Positions 9,863-19,181 of a stretch of DNA of 64,000 nucleotides are shown here, in pieces (within the stretch, counting starts at the first letter, position 1; the number at the start of each line of letters is the position of its first letter). This DNA is from an uncultured Clostridia bacterium (lineage in GTDB: Bacteria > Bacillota > Clostridia > UMGS1810). Made by a program: the position numbers and the translations under genes. The stretch spans positions 62,001-126,000 of the forward strand of contig CAKSJG010000002.1 of NCBI GenBank assembly GCA_934463165.1. The letters are read 5' to 3'. The notes under the pieces were generated by a model. The model searched no databases. It was not told the DNA's origin and was given only the letters and a program-made list of their open reading frames with translations.

Positions 9863-10720
9863 ATGAAATTATTTGAAAAAAGCCTTGAAAAGTGCAGCAT
9901 AAGCTTCAATGTATGTTTGGACCGTATTTCGGAACCGCATACACACGACTTTCTTGAGCTTGCTTATGTGCTTCACGGCACCGCAATGCACAAATTTAAC
10001 GGAACCGACGAAAAACTCATCACAAAGGGTGATTACTTTATTATTGATTATCGCACAATGCACAGCTATAAAAGCATTGACGGCGGTGATCTTGCCGTGA
10101 TGAACTGTTTCTTTCTGCCGCAATTTGTTGATAAAAGTCTGTCATATTGCAAGGACTTTCAAACTCTGCTGCAACATTATCTGATACATATAGGCAGTAA
10201 TGATATTCAATTTAATATTTCCGATTGTATTTTTCATGATTCAAACGGAAAAATATTGGAGCTTTTAAAGGAAATGATTGAGGAGCATAAAGAAAAAAAC
10301 ATAGGATGGTTTGAAATTTTAAGGACAAAAATGATTGATCTGCTGATTTTGACAGCGCGGAAAATATCGTGCAACACTCCCAAAGACATCGTTTCAAACG
10401 TAATTGAGCAAATTCATCAGAATTACGCCAAAAACCTGATGTTGAAAGACATTGCAGACGAATTTAATTACAGCCTGCCGTATTTAAGCAAGCTTTTTAA
10501 AGACAAAACCATGCTGACGTTTCAGCTCTACTTACAAAAGACAAGAATTAATGAAGCATGCAGACTTCTTGCAAATACCGATGAAAAAGTACAGACAATT
10601 GCAAAAATGGTCGGATACTCCGATATTATTTTTTTCAGCAAGCTATTTAAAAAATACAACGGGGTCACACCAAAGCAATTTCGACAACAAATGAAAAAAA
10701 CAAATGAATTAAAAGAATGA
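9863..10720 (+). CDS. AraC-family transcriptional regulator (cupin sensor)
   Basis: 285 residues. The N-terminal half is a cupin-type sugar-sensing domain (early HTHDFLELAYV motif, then a G-D-Y-F-I-I strand); the last ~100 residues hold two helix-turn-helix motifs with the AraC signature (MVGYSDIIFFSKLFKKY, then GVTPKQFR). AAGGTGA precedes the ATG. It is read divergently from the GH78-SLH-lyase operon across about 150 bp, the usual arrangement for a local activator of a glycan operon; the inducer is unknown. A hairpin follows the stop. Confidence 0.93.
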   Translation: MKLFEKSLEKCSISFNVCLDRISEPHTHDFLELAYVLHGTAMHKFNGTDEKLITKGDYFIIDYRTMHSYKSIDGGDLAVMNCFFLPQFVDKSLSYCKDFQTLLQHYLIHIGSNDIQFNISDCIFHDSNGKILELLKEMIEEHKEKNIGWFEILRTKMIDLLILTARKISCNTPKDIVSNVIEQIHQNYAKNLMLKDIADEFNYSLPYLSKLFKDKTMLTFQLYLQKTRINEACRLLANTDEKVQTIAKMVGYSDIIFFSKLFKKYNGVTPKQFRQQMKKTNELKE

Positions 10721-10729
10721 CATCACCTC

Positions 10730-10763
10730 TTGAATACTGCTGTGAACAAACAGAAGTATTCAA
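10730..10763 (+). terminator. hairpin after araC, weak U-tract
   Basis: TTGAATACT and AGTATTCAA form the outer stem, CTGT and ACAG the inner stem, around a 6-base loop with one G-A mismatch. Only a mixed AT run follows, so termination may be partial. Confidence 0.45.
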
Positions 10764-10797
10764 ATTGTAAAATTTTATGAAAATATAAGAAAAAGGC

Positions 10798-10826
10798 TGT
10801 ATTTTTATTACGCAATGTGTTATAAT
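10798..10826 (+). promoter_or_regulatory. extended -10 promoter for rnr-smpB
   Basis: TGT-TATAAT (TATAAT at 10821-10826) gives an extended -10 box; the hexamer 17 bp upstream (TGTATT) is a poor -35. It sits about 44 bp before the rnr ATG. Confidence 0.5.
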
Positions 10827-10869
10827 CTAATTGCAGGCAGCAGAACTTTTAAATACAGTGTGAGGAATT

Positions 10870-12993
10870 ATGGATAAAAAAGAAATTATATACGAATTTA
10901 TGTCTGATAAGATTTATACGCCGATGAACTTCAGGCAGCTTTGCGCGGTGTTGTGCGTTCCGAAAAGTGAAAAAAATAATTTTATGAACCTCTTGCTGCA
11001 GCTTGAACAGGACGGAAAAATATTTAAAAATGCAAAAAACAAATATTCCGTATTGGCAGGCTCGGGGATTATAAAGGGTGAATTTCGCTCTTCCGGAAAG
11101 GGATTCGGATTTTTAACCGATGAGGACGGAAATAAATTTTTCGTTTCACCGTCGGATACACTGAACGCATTCAATAATGATACGGTGCTTGCAAAAATAA
11201 CAAAAAAAAGCAGAACGGCGGACAAGTGCAGTGAATGCAAAATAATAAAAATATTATCTCATTCGGATTCTCCCATTGCCGGAAAATATATTAAAGAAAG
11301 AAATTTCGGGTTCGTCATAGCTGATGATAAAGCATTCGGATCTGATATATACATCCCGAAATCAAAAAATTCGGGAGCAAAAAATAATTCAAAAATGACG
11401 GTAAAAATAACAAATTGGCCCGAAAAAGACAAAAATCCCGAGGGAGAGATCACGGAGATATTGGGCAAAGCCGGAGATTATGCTGCGGATATTAAATCTA
11501 TAGTAAGAAAGTTCGGAATTGATGAAAATTGGCCGGAAAAAGTTGAAAATCAGACAGAGGGCATAAAAGATTCCATTTCGGAAGCAGAAATAAGAGACAG
11601 GCGCGATTTCAGACAAAACATCACATTTACAATTGACGGAGACGATTCCAAAGACTTTGACGATGCGGTAAGCCTTGAAACACATGATGACGGATATAGG
11701 CTCGGTGTTCACATAGCCGACGTTACACATTATGTGACGGAAAACACCCCTCTTGACATTGAAGCACGCAGACGCGGCACAAGCGTATATCTACCCGGAT
11801 ATGTGATTCCGATGCTGCCCAAAAAGCTTTCAAACGGGCTGTGCAGCTTAAACCCCGATTGCGAAAGACTCACGCTTTCGGTAATAATGGATTTTGACAA
11901 GGACGGCAAAATAAAGGATCATGAAATATGCAAAAGCGTCATAAAATCAAAATACCGTATGACATACAATGACACAAGCGCTATTCTTGACGGAGATAAG
12001 GATTTATGCACAAAATATTCGGAAATAACCGAAATTTTATCGGATATGAACAATCTTGCTAAAACGCTTAAAAAAAACCGCCTTGAAAAAGGAAGCATAG
12101 ATTTTGACTTTCCCGAGATAAAGATTGCGGTTGATGAAAACGGCGAAGCAATCGATGTTTATAAAGCAAAACCAACGCAGGCGCACAGCTTAATAGAAGA
12201 ATTTATGCTTGCGGCAAACAAATGCGTTGCGGAGGATATGTTTTGGTGTGATATTCCGTTTATTTTCCGTGTTCACGAAAAGCCGTCTGCAGATAAAATA
12301 AAGACGTTTAACAAATTCATATCATTTTTCGGTTACAGATTGAAAGGTAAAGCCGAAAACGTACACCCGAAGGATTTTGCGGATCTGCTAAGCAAAATTA
12401 AAAATACGGATAAAGAGCTCATGATCAGCAAAATGATGCTGCGCTCGCTTATGAAAGCGCGCTACAGCGAAGAATGCATCGGTCATTTCGGACTCGATTT
12501 TAAATATTACTGCCACTTTACATCTCCGATAAGACGTTATCCCGACTTGGTTATTCACAGAATAATAAAAGAATATCTGACATCGGGATTGAATGAAAAA
12601 CGAAGCGAATATCTTTCAGAGTTTGTAAAAAAGGCGGCAAAGTCATCAAGCGAGGCAGAGATAACCGCCATGGAGGCGGAAAGAGATGCTGACGACATGA
12701 TGAAAGCAAAATATATGCAAAGGTTTATCGGCGAGCAGTTTGATGCTGTTGTAGCGTCGGTTACGTCATTCGGTCTGTTTGCGCAGATACCCTCGGGAAT
12801 TGAGGGGCTGATTTCAATGACGGATCTTGATGATGACTATTATGATTATAACGATAAAAACATGACTCTGACGGGACGAAAATACGGAAAGGTTTTCTCC
12901 GTTGGTGACAAGCTGCGTATAACCGTGAAACGCGCTGACCCGCAGACTAAAGAAATTGACTATATTATAGAAAACGGTGATTTAAATGAATGA
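10870..12993 (+). CDS. rnr: ribonuclease R
   Basis: 707 residues, the usual length. Order of domains: winged-helix-like N-terminus, two cold-shock/OB domains, the RNB catalytic domain with DGDDSKDFDDAVSL (the metal-binding Asp cluster) near residue 260, and a C-terminal S1 domain (SFGLFAQIPSGIEGL). It degrades structured RNA 3' to 5' in the cytoplasm. The smpB ATG lies 8 bp inside its 3' end, so the two are coupled; RNase R and SmpB act together in trans-translation and RNA quality control. The tmRNA gene that often follows smpB is not present here. Confidence 0.96.
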   Translation: MDKKEIIYEFMSDKIYTPMNFRQLCAVLCVPKSEKNNFMNLLLQLEQDGKIFKNAKNKYSVLAGSGIIKGEFRSSGKGFGFLTDEDGNKFFVSPSDTLNAFNNDTVLAKITKKSRTADKCSECKIIKILSHSDSPIAGKYIKERNFGFVIADDKAFGSDIYIPKSKNSGAKNNSKMTVKITNWPEKDKNPEGEITEILGKAGDYAADIKSIVRKFGIDENWPEKVENQTEGIKDSISEAEIRDRRDFRQNITFTIDGDDSKDFDDAVSLETHDDGYRLGVHIADVTHYVTENTPLDIEARRRGTSVYLPGYVIPMLPKKLSNGLCSLNPDCERLTLSVIMDFDKDGKIKDHEICKSVIKSKYRMTYNDTSAILDGDKDLCTKYSEITEILSDMNNLAKTLKKNRLEKGSIDFDFPEIKIAVDENGEAIDVYKAKPTQAHSLIEEFMLAANKCVAEDMFWCDIPFIFRVHEKPSADKIKTFNKFISFFGYRLKGKAENVHPKDFADLLSKIKNTDKELMISKMMLRSLMKARYSEECIGHFGLDFKYYCHFTSPIRRYPDLVIHRIIKEYLTSGLNEKRSEYLSEFVKKAAKSSSEAEITAMEAERDADDMMKAKYMQRFIGEQFDAVVASVTSFGLFAQIPSGIEGLISMTDLDDDYYDYNDKNMTLTGRKYGKVFSVGDKLRITVKRADPQTKEIDYIIENGDLNE

Positions 12994-13447
12994 TACGGTA
13001 AAATTAATATCAAACAACAAAAAAGCATACCACGATTATTTTATTGAAGAAAAATATGAATGCGGAATAGAGCTTAAAGGCACGGAGGTTAAATCCGTGC
13101 GTATGGGGCATGTGAACATCAGAGACTCGTACGCATCGATAGACAACGGCGAAATATGGCTGAAACAGATGCACATAAGCCCTTATGAAAAGGGAAATAT
13201 TTTTAACTGTGATCCGCTGAGAGCGCGCAGGCTGCTTGTTCATAAATATGAGATACTGAAGCTTATCGGAAAGTTAAAGGAAAATGGATATTCACTGATT
13301 CCGACACAGGTATATTTTAAAGGGCAAAAAATCAAGGTTGAATTGGGTTTAGCAAAGGGTAAAAAGAACTACGACAAACGTCAGTCCATAGCCGAAGCTT
13401 CGGCAAAGCGTGAGATGCAAAGAAAGATAAAGGAATTTAATCAATAA
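12986..13447 (+). CDS. smpB: SsrA-binding protein SmpB
   Basis: 153 residues with the family core: a GIELKGTEVKS strand, INDSYA-like NIRDSYA, and a basic C-terminal tail (KKNYDKRQSIAEASAKREMQ) that enters the ribosome's mRNA channel. It delivers tmRNA to stalled ribosomes. Overlaps rnr by 8 bp and is followed by a strong bidirectional terminator. Confidence 0.97.
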   Translation: MNDTVKLISNNKKAYHDYFIEEKYECGIELKGTEVKSVRMGHVNIRDSYASIDNGEIWLKQMHISPYEKGNIFNCDPLRARRLLVHKYEILKLIGKLKENGYSLIPTQVYFKGQKIKVELGLAKGKKNYDKRQSIAEASAKREMQRKIKEFNQ

Positions 13448-13463
13448 GAGAATATACAAACCA

Positions 13464-13500
13464 ACAATGCATGCCCAAATAACGGACATGCATTGTTTTT
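13464..13500. terminator. bidirectional terminator between smpB and htpG
   Basis: ACAATGCATG (13464-13473) pairs exactly with CATGCATTGT (13487-13496), with partial CC/GG pairing inside the loop, followed by a T run. The genes on both sides converge on it. Confidence 0.85.
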
Positions 13501-13503
13501 ATA

Positions 13504-15306
13504 TTATTCAGAAATATATTTCAGCAGTATATCTGTTGTATTTTTGATAAACGCGTTTTTATCTTCGGCGGTGAGCGTGTTGTGAGACAATTTGGCAATG
13601 TTTATTATCTCACGGCATATATCATCTTTCTTGGTTTCATCACCGATGGAATCAAGCTTTTGAACAAGAGGGCTTGCACTGTTGACGATAAGAGTTCTTT
13701 CGGATTTGGGGAGATTCATCATACCCATGTTTCCGTACATTTTAGACATTTCCTCCATACGTCTTGCCTCTTCTGACAAAATATACATTGCGGATATATC
13801 GGCTGATTTCAGAGCCTGAACCTCAACCTTTGCCCCGCCTGCAAATTTTTCAAAAAGGGTCTTTAACGCTTCATCTGTATCCTTATTTTCATCGGATGAT
13901 TTGAGGCTGTCACTGACATACGAATCTACCCTTTTAAATTTCAGACCGGGGTTTTTATATTCCAAAAGGCTTATGAAATGATCGTCTATTGCATTGTTTA
14001 AATAAATCATCTCTATATTTTCGGATTTTAAAAGCTCAATATACTGCGACTGCGCCGTGGGATCGGTAACATAAAAGATTTCCTTGGAATCACGTTCAAG
14101 CAGATCTTTTAAAGAAATGTATGTGTCATCAAGCTTTTTGAATATTAATATATCCTTAACTCTGTCATAAAATTTTTCGTCACGCATGCAGCCGTATTTG
14201 ATAAACGGGTTTATATCGTCCCAATAAGACGTAAATTTTTCGTTTTCGGTTTTATAGAGACTGTTGAGCTTGTCCGCAACTTTCTTTATAATATGAGATG
14301 ATACTTTATTTACATAGCCGTCATTTTGCAAAAAGCTTCTCGATACGTTAAGCGGAAGATCGGGGCAGTCGATAACGCCCTTTAAAAGCATGAGATACTC
14401 GGGTGTAACTTCTTTGATATTATCGGCTATAAACACCTGATTGTTATAAAGCTTTATCTGACCTTCTATGCTCTGGAATTCATGATTAAGTTTCGGGAAG
14501 TATAAAATACCTTTCAGGTTAAACGGGTAATCGACATTTAAATGAATCCAAAACAGCGGATCGTTAAAGTCCATAAATACCTTATGGTAAAATTCCTTAT
14601 ACTCCTCGTCGGTACAATCACACGGCTTTTTGAGCCAAAGAGGATTTGTATCGTTTATCGGAGCTACCTCCTTATCCCCTTCGCTGCCGTCGGTAAGATA
14701 AATTTCAATAGGAAGAAATGCGCAATACTTATTAAGGATTGAACGTATCTTGCCTTTTTCGAGAAGATCGGCATTTTCATCGGATACATGAAGTGTAATG
14801 TCCGTTCCGCGGGTTGTCTTTTTGCTTTTGGTTATCTTATATTCACTGACGCCGTCGCTAACCCAGTGAACAGCCTCAGAACCGGGGGCATATGAGAGTG
14901 TATCTATCTCAACCTCCGATGCCGCCATGAATGCGGAATAAAAGCCCAAACCGAAATGACCGATTATTTTGTTATCGTCATCTTTTTCGTTTTTATATTT
15001 TTCAACAAATTCTTCTGCTCCCGAAAAAGCAACCTGATTGATATATTTCTTTACTTCTTCTTCGGTCATTCCGATACCGTTATCACTAATGACAATTTCT
15101 TTATCATCTTTTTTTACTTCAACATTTATGGCATAGCTGCTTTCTTTTTCGGCTTCGCCGACGGAAACAAGCTTTTTGTGCTTTGTTATGGCATCCTGAG
15201 CATTTGAAATAAGCTCACGCATAAATATATCCGTATCCGAATACAGCCATTTTTTGATTATCGGCATTAAATTTTCCGTATTGACTGAAATTTTTCCTTT
15301 AGCCAT
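13504..15306 (-). CDS. htpG: molecular chaperone HtpG (Hsp90)
   Basis: 600 residues. GHKL ATPase motifs are clear: ELISNAQDAI (here Gln replaces a more usual Ser/Ala), DNGIGMTEEEV and GHFGLGFYSAFM. Middle and C-terminal dimerisation regions follow. It refolds client proteins in the cytoplasm using ATP. The ORF can be extended to 15348, but the ATG at 15306 follows AGGAG and starts with the family-typical short N-terminus (MAKGKISVNTENLM), and avoids overlap with cwlD. Confidence 0.96.
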   Translation of the reverse strand: MAKGKISVNTENLMPIIKKWLYSDTDIFMRELISNAQDAITKHKKLVSVGEAEKESSYAINVEVKKDDKEIVISDNGIGMTEEEVKKYINQVAFSGAEEFVEKYKNEKDDDNKIIGHFGLGFYSAFMAASEVEIDTLSYAPGSEAVHWVSDGVSEYKITKSKKTTRGTDITLHVSDENADLLEKGKIRSILNKYCAFLPIEIYLTDGSEGDKEVAPINDTNPLWLKKPCDCTDEEYKEFYHKVFMDFNDPLFWIHLNVDYPFNLKGILYFPKLNHEFQSIEGQIKLYNNQVFIADNIKEVTPEYLMLLKGVIDCPDLPLNVSRSFLQNDGYVNKVSSHIIKKVADKLNSLYKTENEKFTSYWDDINPFIKYGCMRDEKFYDRVKDILIFKKLDDTYISLKDLLERDSKEIFYVTDPTAQSQYIELLKSENIEMIYLNNAIDDHFISLLEYKNPGLKFKRVDSYVSDSLKSSDENKDTDEALKTLFEKFAGGAKVEVQALKSADISAMYILSEEARRMEEMSKMYGNMGMMNLPKSERTLIVNSASPLVQKLDSIGDETKKDDICREIINIAKLSHNTLTAEDKNAFIKNTTDILLKYISE

Positions 15307-15319
15307 TTTATAACATCTC

Positions 15320-16042
15320 CTAAGTTTGATTATTTGATATATATTCAAAAATACCGCAATATATTGAATATGCTATTTTATCCGTATATGAATCGGTCAA
15401 AAGCTTTTCTTTTTCTTCATCATTGGATAAAAAACCGCATTCCACCAATACTGCAGGCATTTTCATATCCTTAAGTACAAAAATTGAGGTCTTGCTGTCT
15501 TTTGCTTCTCTCCTATTTTTGTTATCTGCAATTTTACGCATATTTTTTTGAATTATTTTGGCAAGAGCTTTGCTCTCTTGTGATTTTCCCTGATAAAACA
15601 CCTGTGCTCCGCTGTATGATTTATCGGAAAACTTATTCATATGAATACTGATAAAAATATCGGCATTGCTTTTTTGAGCAATCTTTTTTCTGTTTTTTAA
15701 GTCATCAAGCTTTATATTTCGTATTTTATCATTAAGATTATCGGTAACGGCATTATCGTTTTCGCGTGTATATACAACATTTGCGCCGCTTTGCTGTAAA
15801 AGCGAACCGAGCTTTTTTGATACCGTCAGATTTATGTCTTTTTCAAGAGTTCCGTCATCGGCAACAGCGCCGCCGTCCGGAGTGCCGTGACCCGGATCAA
15901 CAACTATTGTTTTGCCGCTTATCGCAACCGCGGATGTTTTCTCGGTAAGAATACTGGAGTTGCCCCGAAAAATAAACGTACACAAAAGTACAAGAAAAAA
16001 TATGCAATTATATACCGTTTGTTTTTTTATGCAAAAAATCAC
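15320..16042 (-). CDS. cwlD: N-acetylmuramoyl-L-alanine amidase, CwlD-like
   Basis: 240 residues. A single N-terminal membrane/signal segment is followed by an Amidase_3 domain: VVDPGHGTPDGG (zinc His), ISIHMN (zinc His), LVECGFLSN (catalytic Glu). CwlD makes muramic-delta-lactam in the spore cortex so that germination enzymes can recognise it. Size and the presence of other spore genes favour CwlD over a vegetative amidase, but this is by similarity. Start is GTG at 16042; an ATG two bases upstream is out of frame. Confidence 0.85.
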   Translation of the reverse strand: MIFCIKKQTVYNCIFFLVLLCTFIFRGNSSILTEKTSAVAISGKTIVVDPGHGTPDGGAVADDGTLEKDINLTVSKKLGSLLQQSGANVVYTRENDNAVTDNLNDKIRNIKLDDLKNRKKIAQKSNADIFISIHMNKFSDKSYSGAQVFYQGKSQESKALAKIIQKNMRKIADNKNRREAKDSKTSIFVLKDMKMPAVLVECGFLSNDEEKEKLLTDSYTDKIAYSIYCGIFEYISNNQT

Positions 16043-16101
16043 ATGATCACCGCCGATAAAATATTAATTAATATAATTTTATGCGGTAATATTTTATATC
16101 A

Positions 16102-16677
16102 TTATTCGGTTTTAGTATCTTTTTTCGGCTTTTTCTTTTGTTTATATATTATTTTGGGGAAATATTTTTCTATAAGGCTAAAATTATGAGCACCCGAAAT
16201 ATATCCTGTTATACACGGGATGTACATAACAAGACAAACAAGCATTCCGTTTAAAACATATTTAAGCGTGTGGGTTTCATTACCCAAAAATCCCGCAAAA
16301 GTAAACTGGAATATCCTGTGAGTTATCCAAATTGCGTTCATACCGGCATTACCATGAAAATATGCAATGACAATCACCAAAATATTAACAATGAAAAAAG
16401 GAAATGCAATTTTTGCGCCTGTCAACTGTTTTTGCTTTATTGGAGGCTCACCATCTTTAAGATGGTTATTCTGTATGATGATATTTTTTCTTTCTTTGTT
16501 TCCGAGCTGCCAGAAAGTGGAATGAACGGCGCCCAAAAAGAGCCACGCCGTAAAAATGCTGTAGATAATGTCATTGTGAATCCATTCAAAAAAAGGATAA
16601 AAAAACAATGACAGAATTGAAAAAAATATTTCCAATCCGAAAAGCTCCAAAGCTATTAAAACGTATTTTTTTTTCAT
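16102..16677 (-). CDS. multi-pass membrane protein, unknown
   Basis: 191 residues with about five hydrophobic segments, a loop of mixed charge (KERKNIIIQNNHLKDGEPP) and a very basic tail (KQKKKPKKDTK). I do not recognise the family. A TTG codon at 16698 would add seven residues, but CGGAG stands about 10 bases before the ATG at 16677 and within that extension, so 16677 is preferred. It has its own promoter (16721-16749) divergent from that of the acyl-CoA synthetase. Confidence 0.7.
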   Translation of the reverse strand: MKKKYVLIALELFGLEIFFSILSLFFYPFFEWIHNDIIYSIFTAWLFLGAVHSTFWQLGNKERKNIIIQNNHLKDGEPPIKQKQLTGAKIAFPFFIVNILVIVIAYFHGNAGMNAIWITHRIFQFTFAGFLGNETHTLKYVLNGMLVCLVMYIPCITGYISGAHNFSLIEKYFPKIIYKQKKKPKKDTKTE

Positions 16678-16720
16678 ATGTATTAATCTCCGATACAAAA
16701 CATTTTTATATTTATAATAT

Positions 16721-16749
16721 ATTATATATTTTTATTGCAAAAAAATCAA
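16721..16749 (-). promoter_or_regulatory. sigma-A promoter of the membrane-protein gene
   Basis: TTGATT (16749-16744), 17-bp spacer, TATAAT (16726-16721), about 45 bp before the ATG at 16677. The surrounding DNA is very AT-rich, so shifted alternatives exist. Confidence 0.55.
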
Positions 16750-16799
16750 TACTTAATTTATACAAATTTTAAACAGAACAAAAAAACAGCAAAAAATAT

Positions 16800-16828
16800 T
16801 TGACACTAAATATTTAAAGTGATATAAT
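16800..16828 (+). promoter_or_regulatory. perfect-consensus sigma-A promoter of the acyl-CoA synthetase
   Basis: TTGACA (16800-16805), 17-bp spacer, TATAAT (16823-16828): all twelve bases match the consensus. About 43 bp before the ATG. It implies strong, possibly constitutive transcription of a single gene. Confidence 0.85.
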
Positions 16829-16871
16829 TATATAGTTATACAAAATGATATTTTGAAAGAGGTAGAAACAA

Positions 16872-18506
16872 ATGCCTATAATGCAATACTTAAAGAAAAA
16901 TGCCGAGAAATATCCTCAGCAGACGGCTCTTGTTGAAATAAACCCCGATATAAAAGAAGTAAGACGGGCAACATGGAAAGATTATGAACTGATTGAAGCG
17001 GGATATGCCGAAGAATACAGACGTGAAATAACGTGGAGCGTTTTTCAGGAAAAGGCGAACAGATGCTCAAATCTTCTTTTGAGCAGAGGAATAAAGAAAG
17101 GCGACAAGGTTGCAATACTTTTGATGAACTGCCTTGAATGGCTGCCGATATACTTCGGAATATTGAACACCGGCGCACTTGCCGTGCCGATAAACTACAG
17201 ATTTACGGCAGATGAGATAAAATACTGTCTTGACCTTGCGGATGTTGACGCATTAATATTCGGACCGGAATTTATAGGACGAATAGAGGAAATATACGAC
17301 TGTATGCCGAATGTAAAGCTGCTTTTTTACGTCGGAGATACATGCCCCACTTTTGCCGAAAACTATCATCATCTCGCGGCAAACTTCTCAAGCATATCAC
17401 CCGATATTGAGCTCACCGATGAAGATGACGCGGCAATATATTTTTCATCGGGAACAACGGGATTCCCGAAGGCTATTTTGCATAATCATGAAAGTTTGAT
17501 GCATGCGGCAACCGTTGAACAAAAGCATCACGGTCAGACGCATGACGATGTATTTTTATGCATACCGCCGCTTTATCACACAGGAGCAAAAATGCATTGG
17601 TTCGGATCTCTTGTAACCGGAGGTAAAGCCGTGCTGCTTAAGGGAATAAAACCTAAAAATATAATTGAAGCGGTTTCAAACGAAAAATGCACCATAGTAT
17701 GGCTTCTTGTTCCGTGGGCGCAAGATATTCTTGATGCAATTGACAGAAAAGAAATAAATTTGGACGATTATTCGCTTTCACAGTGGAGGCTTATGCACAT
17801 AGGGGCTCAGCCTGTTCCGCCAAGTCTTATAAAAAGATGGAAAAAAGTATTTCCGAATCATCTTTATGATACAAACTATGGTCTTTCGGAATCAATCGGC
17901 CCCGGTGCCGTGCATCTCGGTGTTGAAAACATACATAAAGTTGGTGCAATCGGAATACCGGGTTACGGCTGGCAGATCAGAATTGCCGACAACAACGGAA
18001 ATGACGTTAAACGCGGTGATGTGGGTGAACTGCTTCTTAAAGGCCCCGGTGTCATGACATGCTATTATAAGGATGAAATAGCAACGGCGGATGTTTTGCA
18101 TGACGGATGGCTTTCTACCGGAGATATGGCAATGCAGGACGAGGACGGGTTCATATATCTTGTTGACAGAAAGAAAGATGTTATCATAAGCGGAGGAGAA
18201 AACCTCTATCCCGTTCAGATAGAAGACTTTTTAAGATCACATCCTGCAGTAAGCGATGTTGCGGTTATCGGTCTGCCCGACCTCAGACTCGGTGAAATTG
18301 CGGCCGCCATTATACAAATCAAAAAAGACGCCGTATGCACGGAGGATGATATTAATACATTCTGCAAGGCTCTGCCGCGTTACAAGCGTCCGCATAAAAT
18401 TATTTTTGCAGATGTTCCGCGTAACGCAACAGGAAAAATCGAAAAACCAAAGCTTCGCAAAATATATTGCGGTGAAAGCCTTGTTGCAAGTCAAATAAAA
18501 TCATAA
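16872..18506 (+). CDS. AMP-dependent acyl-CoA synthetase/ligase
   Basis: 544 residues of the ANL superfamily. Visible motifs: the phosphate loop YFSSGTTGFPKA, an adenine-site YGLSES segment, GDMAMQDEDGF(I)YLVDRKKD and the hinge ISGGENLYPVQIE, and the C-terminal catalytic Lys in GKIEKPKLR. It activates a carboxylic acid with ATP and joins it to CoA; medium or long-chain fatty acids are the usual substrates, but substrate choice cannot be read here. GAAAGAGG precedes the ATG. It stands alone between a consensus promoter and a strong terminator. Confidence 0.9.
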   Translation: MPIMQYLKKNAEKYPQQTALVEINPDIKEVRRATWKDYELIEAGYAEEYRREITWSVFQEKANRCSNLLLSRGIKKGDKVAILLMNCLEWLPIYFGILNTGALAVPINYRFTADEIKYCLDLADVDALIFGPEFIGRIEEIYDCMPNVKLLFYVGDTCPTFAENYHHLAANFSSISPDIELTDEDDAAIYFSSGTTGFPKAILHNHESLMHAATVEQKHHGQTHDDVFLCIPPLYHTGAKMHWFGSLVTGGKAVLLKGIKPKNIIEAVSNEKCTIVWLLVPWAQDILDAIDRKEINLDDYSLSQWRLMHIGAQPVPPSLIKRWKKVFPNHLYDTNYGLSESIGPGAVHLGVENIHKVGAIGIPGYGWQIRIADNNGNDVKRGDVGELLLKGPGVMTCYYKDEIATADVLHDGWLSTGDMAMQDEDGFIYLVDRKKDVIISGGENLYPVQIEDFLRSHPAVSDVAVIGLPDLRLGEIAAAIIQIKKDAVCTEDDINTFCKALPRYKRPHKIIFADVPRNATGKIEKPKLRKIYCGESLVASQIKS

Positions 18507-18515
18507 TTAAAAAGA

Positions 18516-18547
18516 ATCCCCGAAATGATCAAAACCATTTCGGGGAT
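18516..18547. terminator. bidirectional terminator between acyl-CoA synthetase and rplT
   Basis: ATCCCCGAAATG (18516-18527) and CATTTCGGGGAT (18536-18547) form a perfect 12-bp stem with an 8-base loop. T-rich tracts flank both sides, and the neighbouring genes converge. Confidence 0.9.
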
Positions 18548-18561
18548 AAATTTTTAAAAAA

Positions 18562-18918
18562 TTAGTTTAAAGCTGCTTTTGCTTTTTCTACAAGCTCTGT
18601 AAAAGCTGCGGGATCTGCAATTGCAATTTCCGAAAGCATCTTTCTGTTTATATCTACACCGGCTTTTTTAATACCGTTCATAAACTGAGAATAATTTGTT
18701 CCGTTCATTTTGCAAGCTGCACTGATTCTGGTGATCCAGAGTCTTCTGAAATCTCTCTTTCTCTGCTTTCTGCCGATATATGAATATACAAGTGATTTCA
18801 TTACAGCCTGTTTTGCTGTTCTGAATAATTTGCTTTTTGCGCCTCTATATCCTTTTGCAAGTTTTAAAACTCTTTTACGTCTCTTTCTTGTAGCCATAGC
18901 GCCTTTAACTCTAGCCAT
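18562..18918 (-). CDS. rplT: 50S ribosomal protein L20
   Basis: 118 residues, standard length, highly basic N-terminal half (RVKGAMATRKRRKRVLKLAKGY begins it) and the family C-terminal helices. L20 is needed for early assembly of the large subunit and in this operon is known to repress its own transcript in Firmicutes. Third gene of infC-rpmI-rplT. Confidence 0.98.
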   Translation of the reverse strand: MARVKGAMATRKRRKRVLKLAKGYRGAKSKLFRTAKQAVMKSLVYSYIGRKQRKRDFRRLWITRISAACKMNGTNYSQFMNGIKKAGVDINRKMLSEIAIADPAAFTELVEKAKAALN

Positions 18919-18938
18919 TTTAAAACGCCTCCTCTATA

Positions 18939-19136
18939 TTATTTATACAATATCAGTCTCTTGATCGTAGCTGCATTTGCCTTAGAAGCATAAGTATGCT
19001 TTCTGAGCAATCTCTTTCTCTTTGTGGATTTCTTTGTGAGAATGTGTCTTCTGTAAGCTTGATTTTTCTTAACCTTTCCGTTTTTGGTAAGGCCGAATCT
19101 TTTTGCCGCGCCTCTATGGGTTTTGATCTTAGGCAT
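18939..19136 (-). CDS. rpmI: 50S ribosomal protein L35
   Basis: 65 residues beginning MPKIKTHRGAAKRFGLTKNG, the family signature, rich in Lys and Arg. Lies between infC and rplT with short gaps; part of the large ribosomal subunit. Confidence 0.98.
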   Translation of the reverse strand: MPKIKTHRGAAKRFGLTKNGKVKKNQAYRRHILTKKSTKRKRLLRKHTYASKANAATIKRLILYK

Positions 19137-19181
19137 AGTCTTAATACACTCCTTCCGATTATTTAAGTATATAAGTTTTGG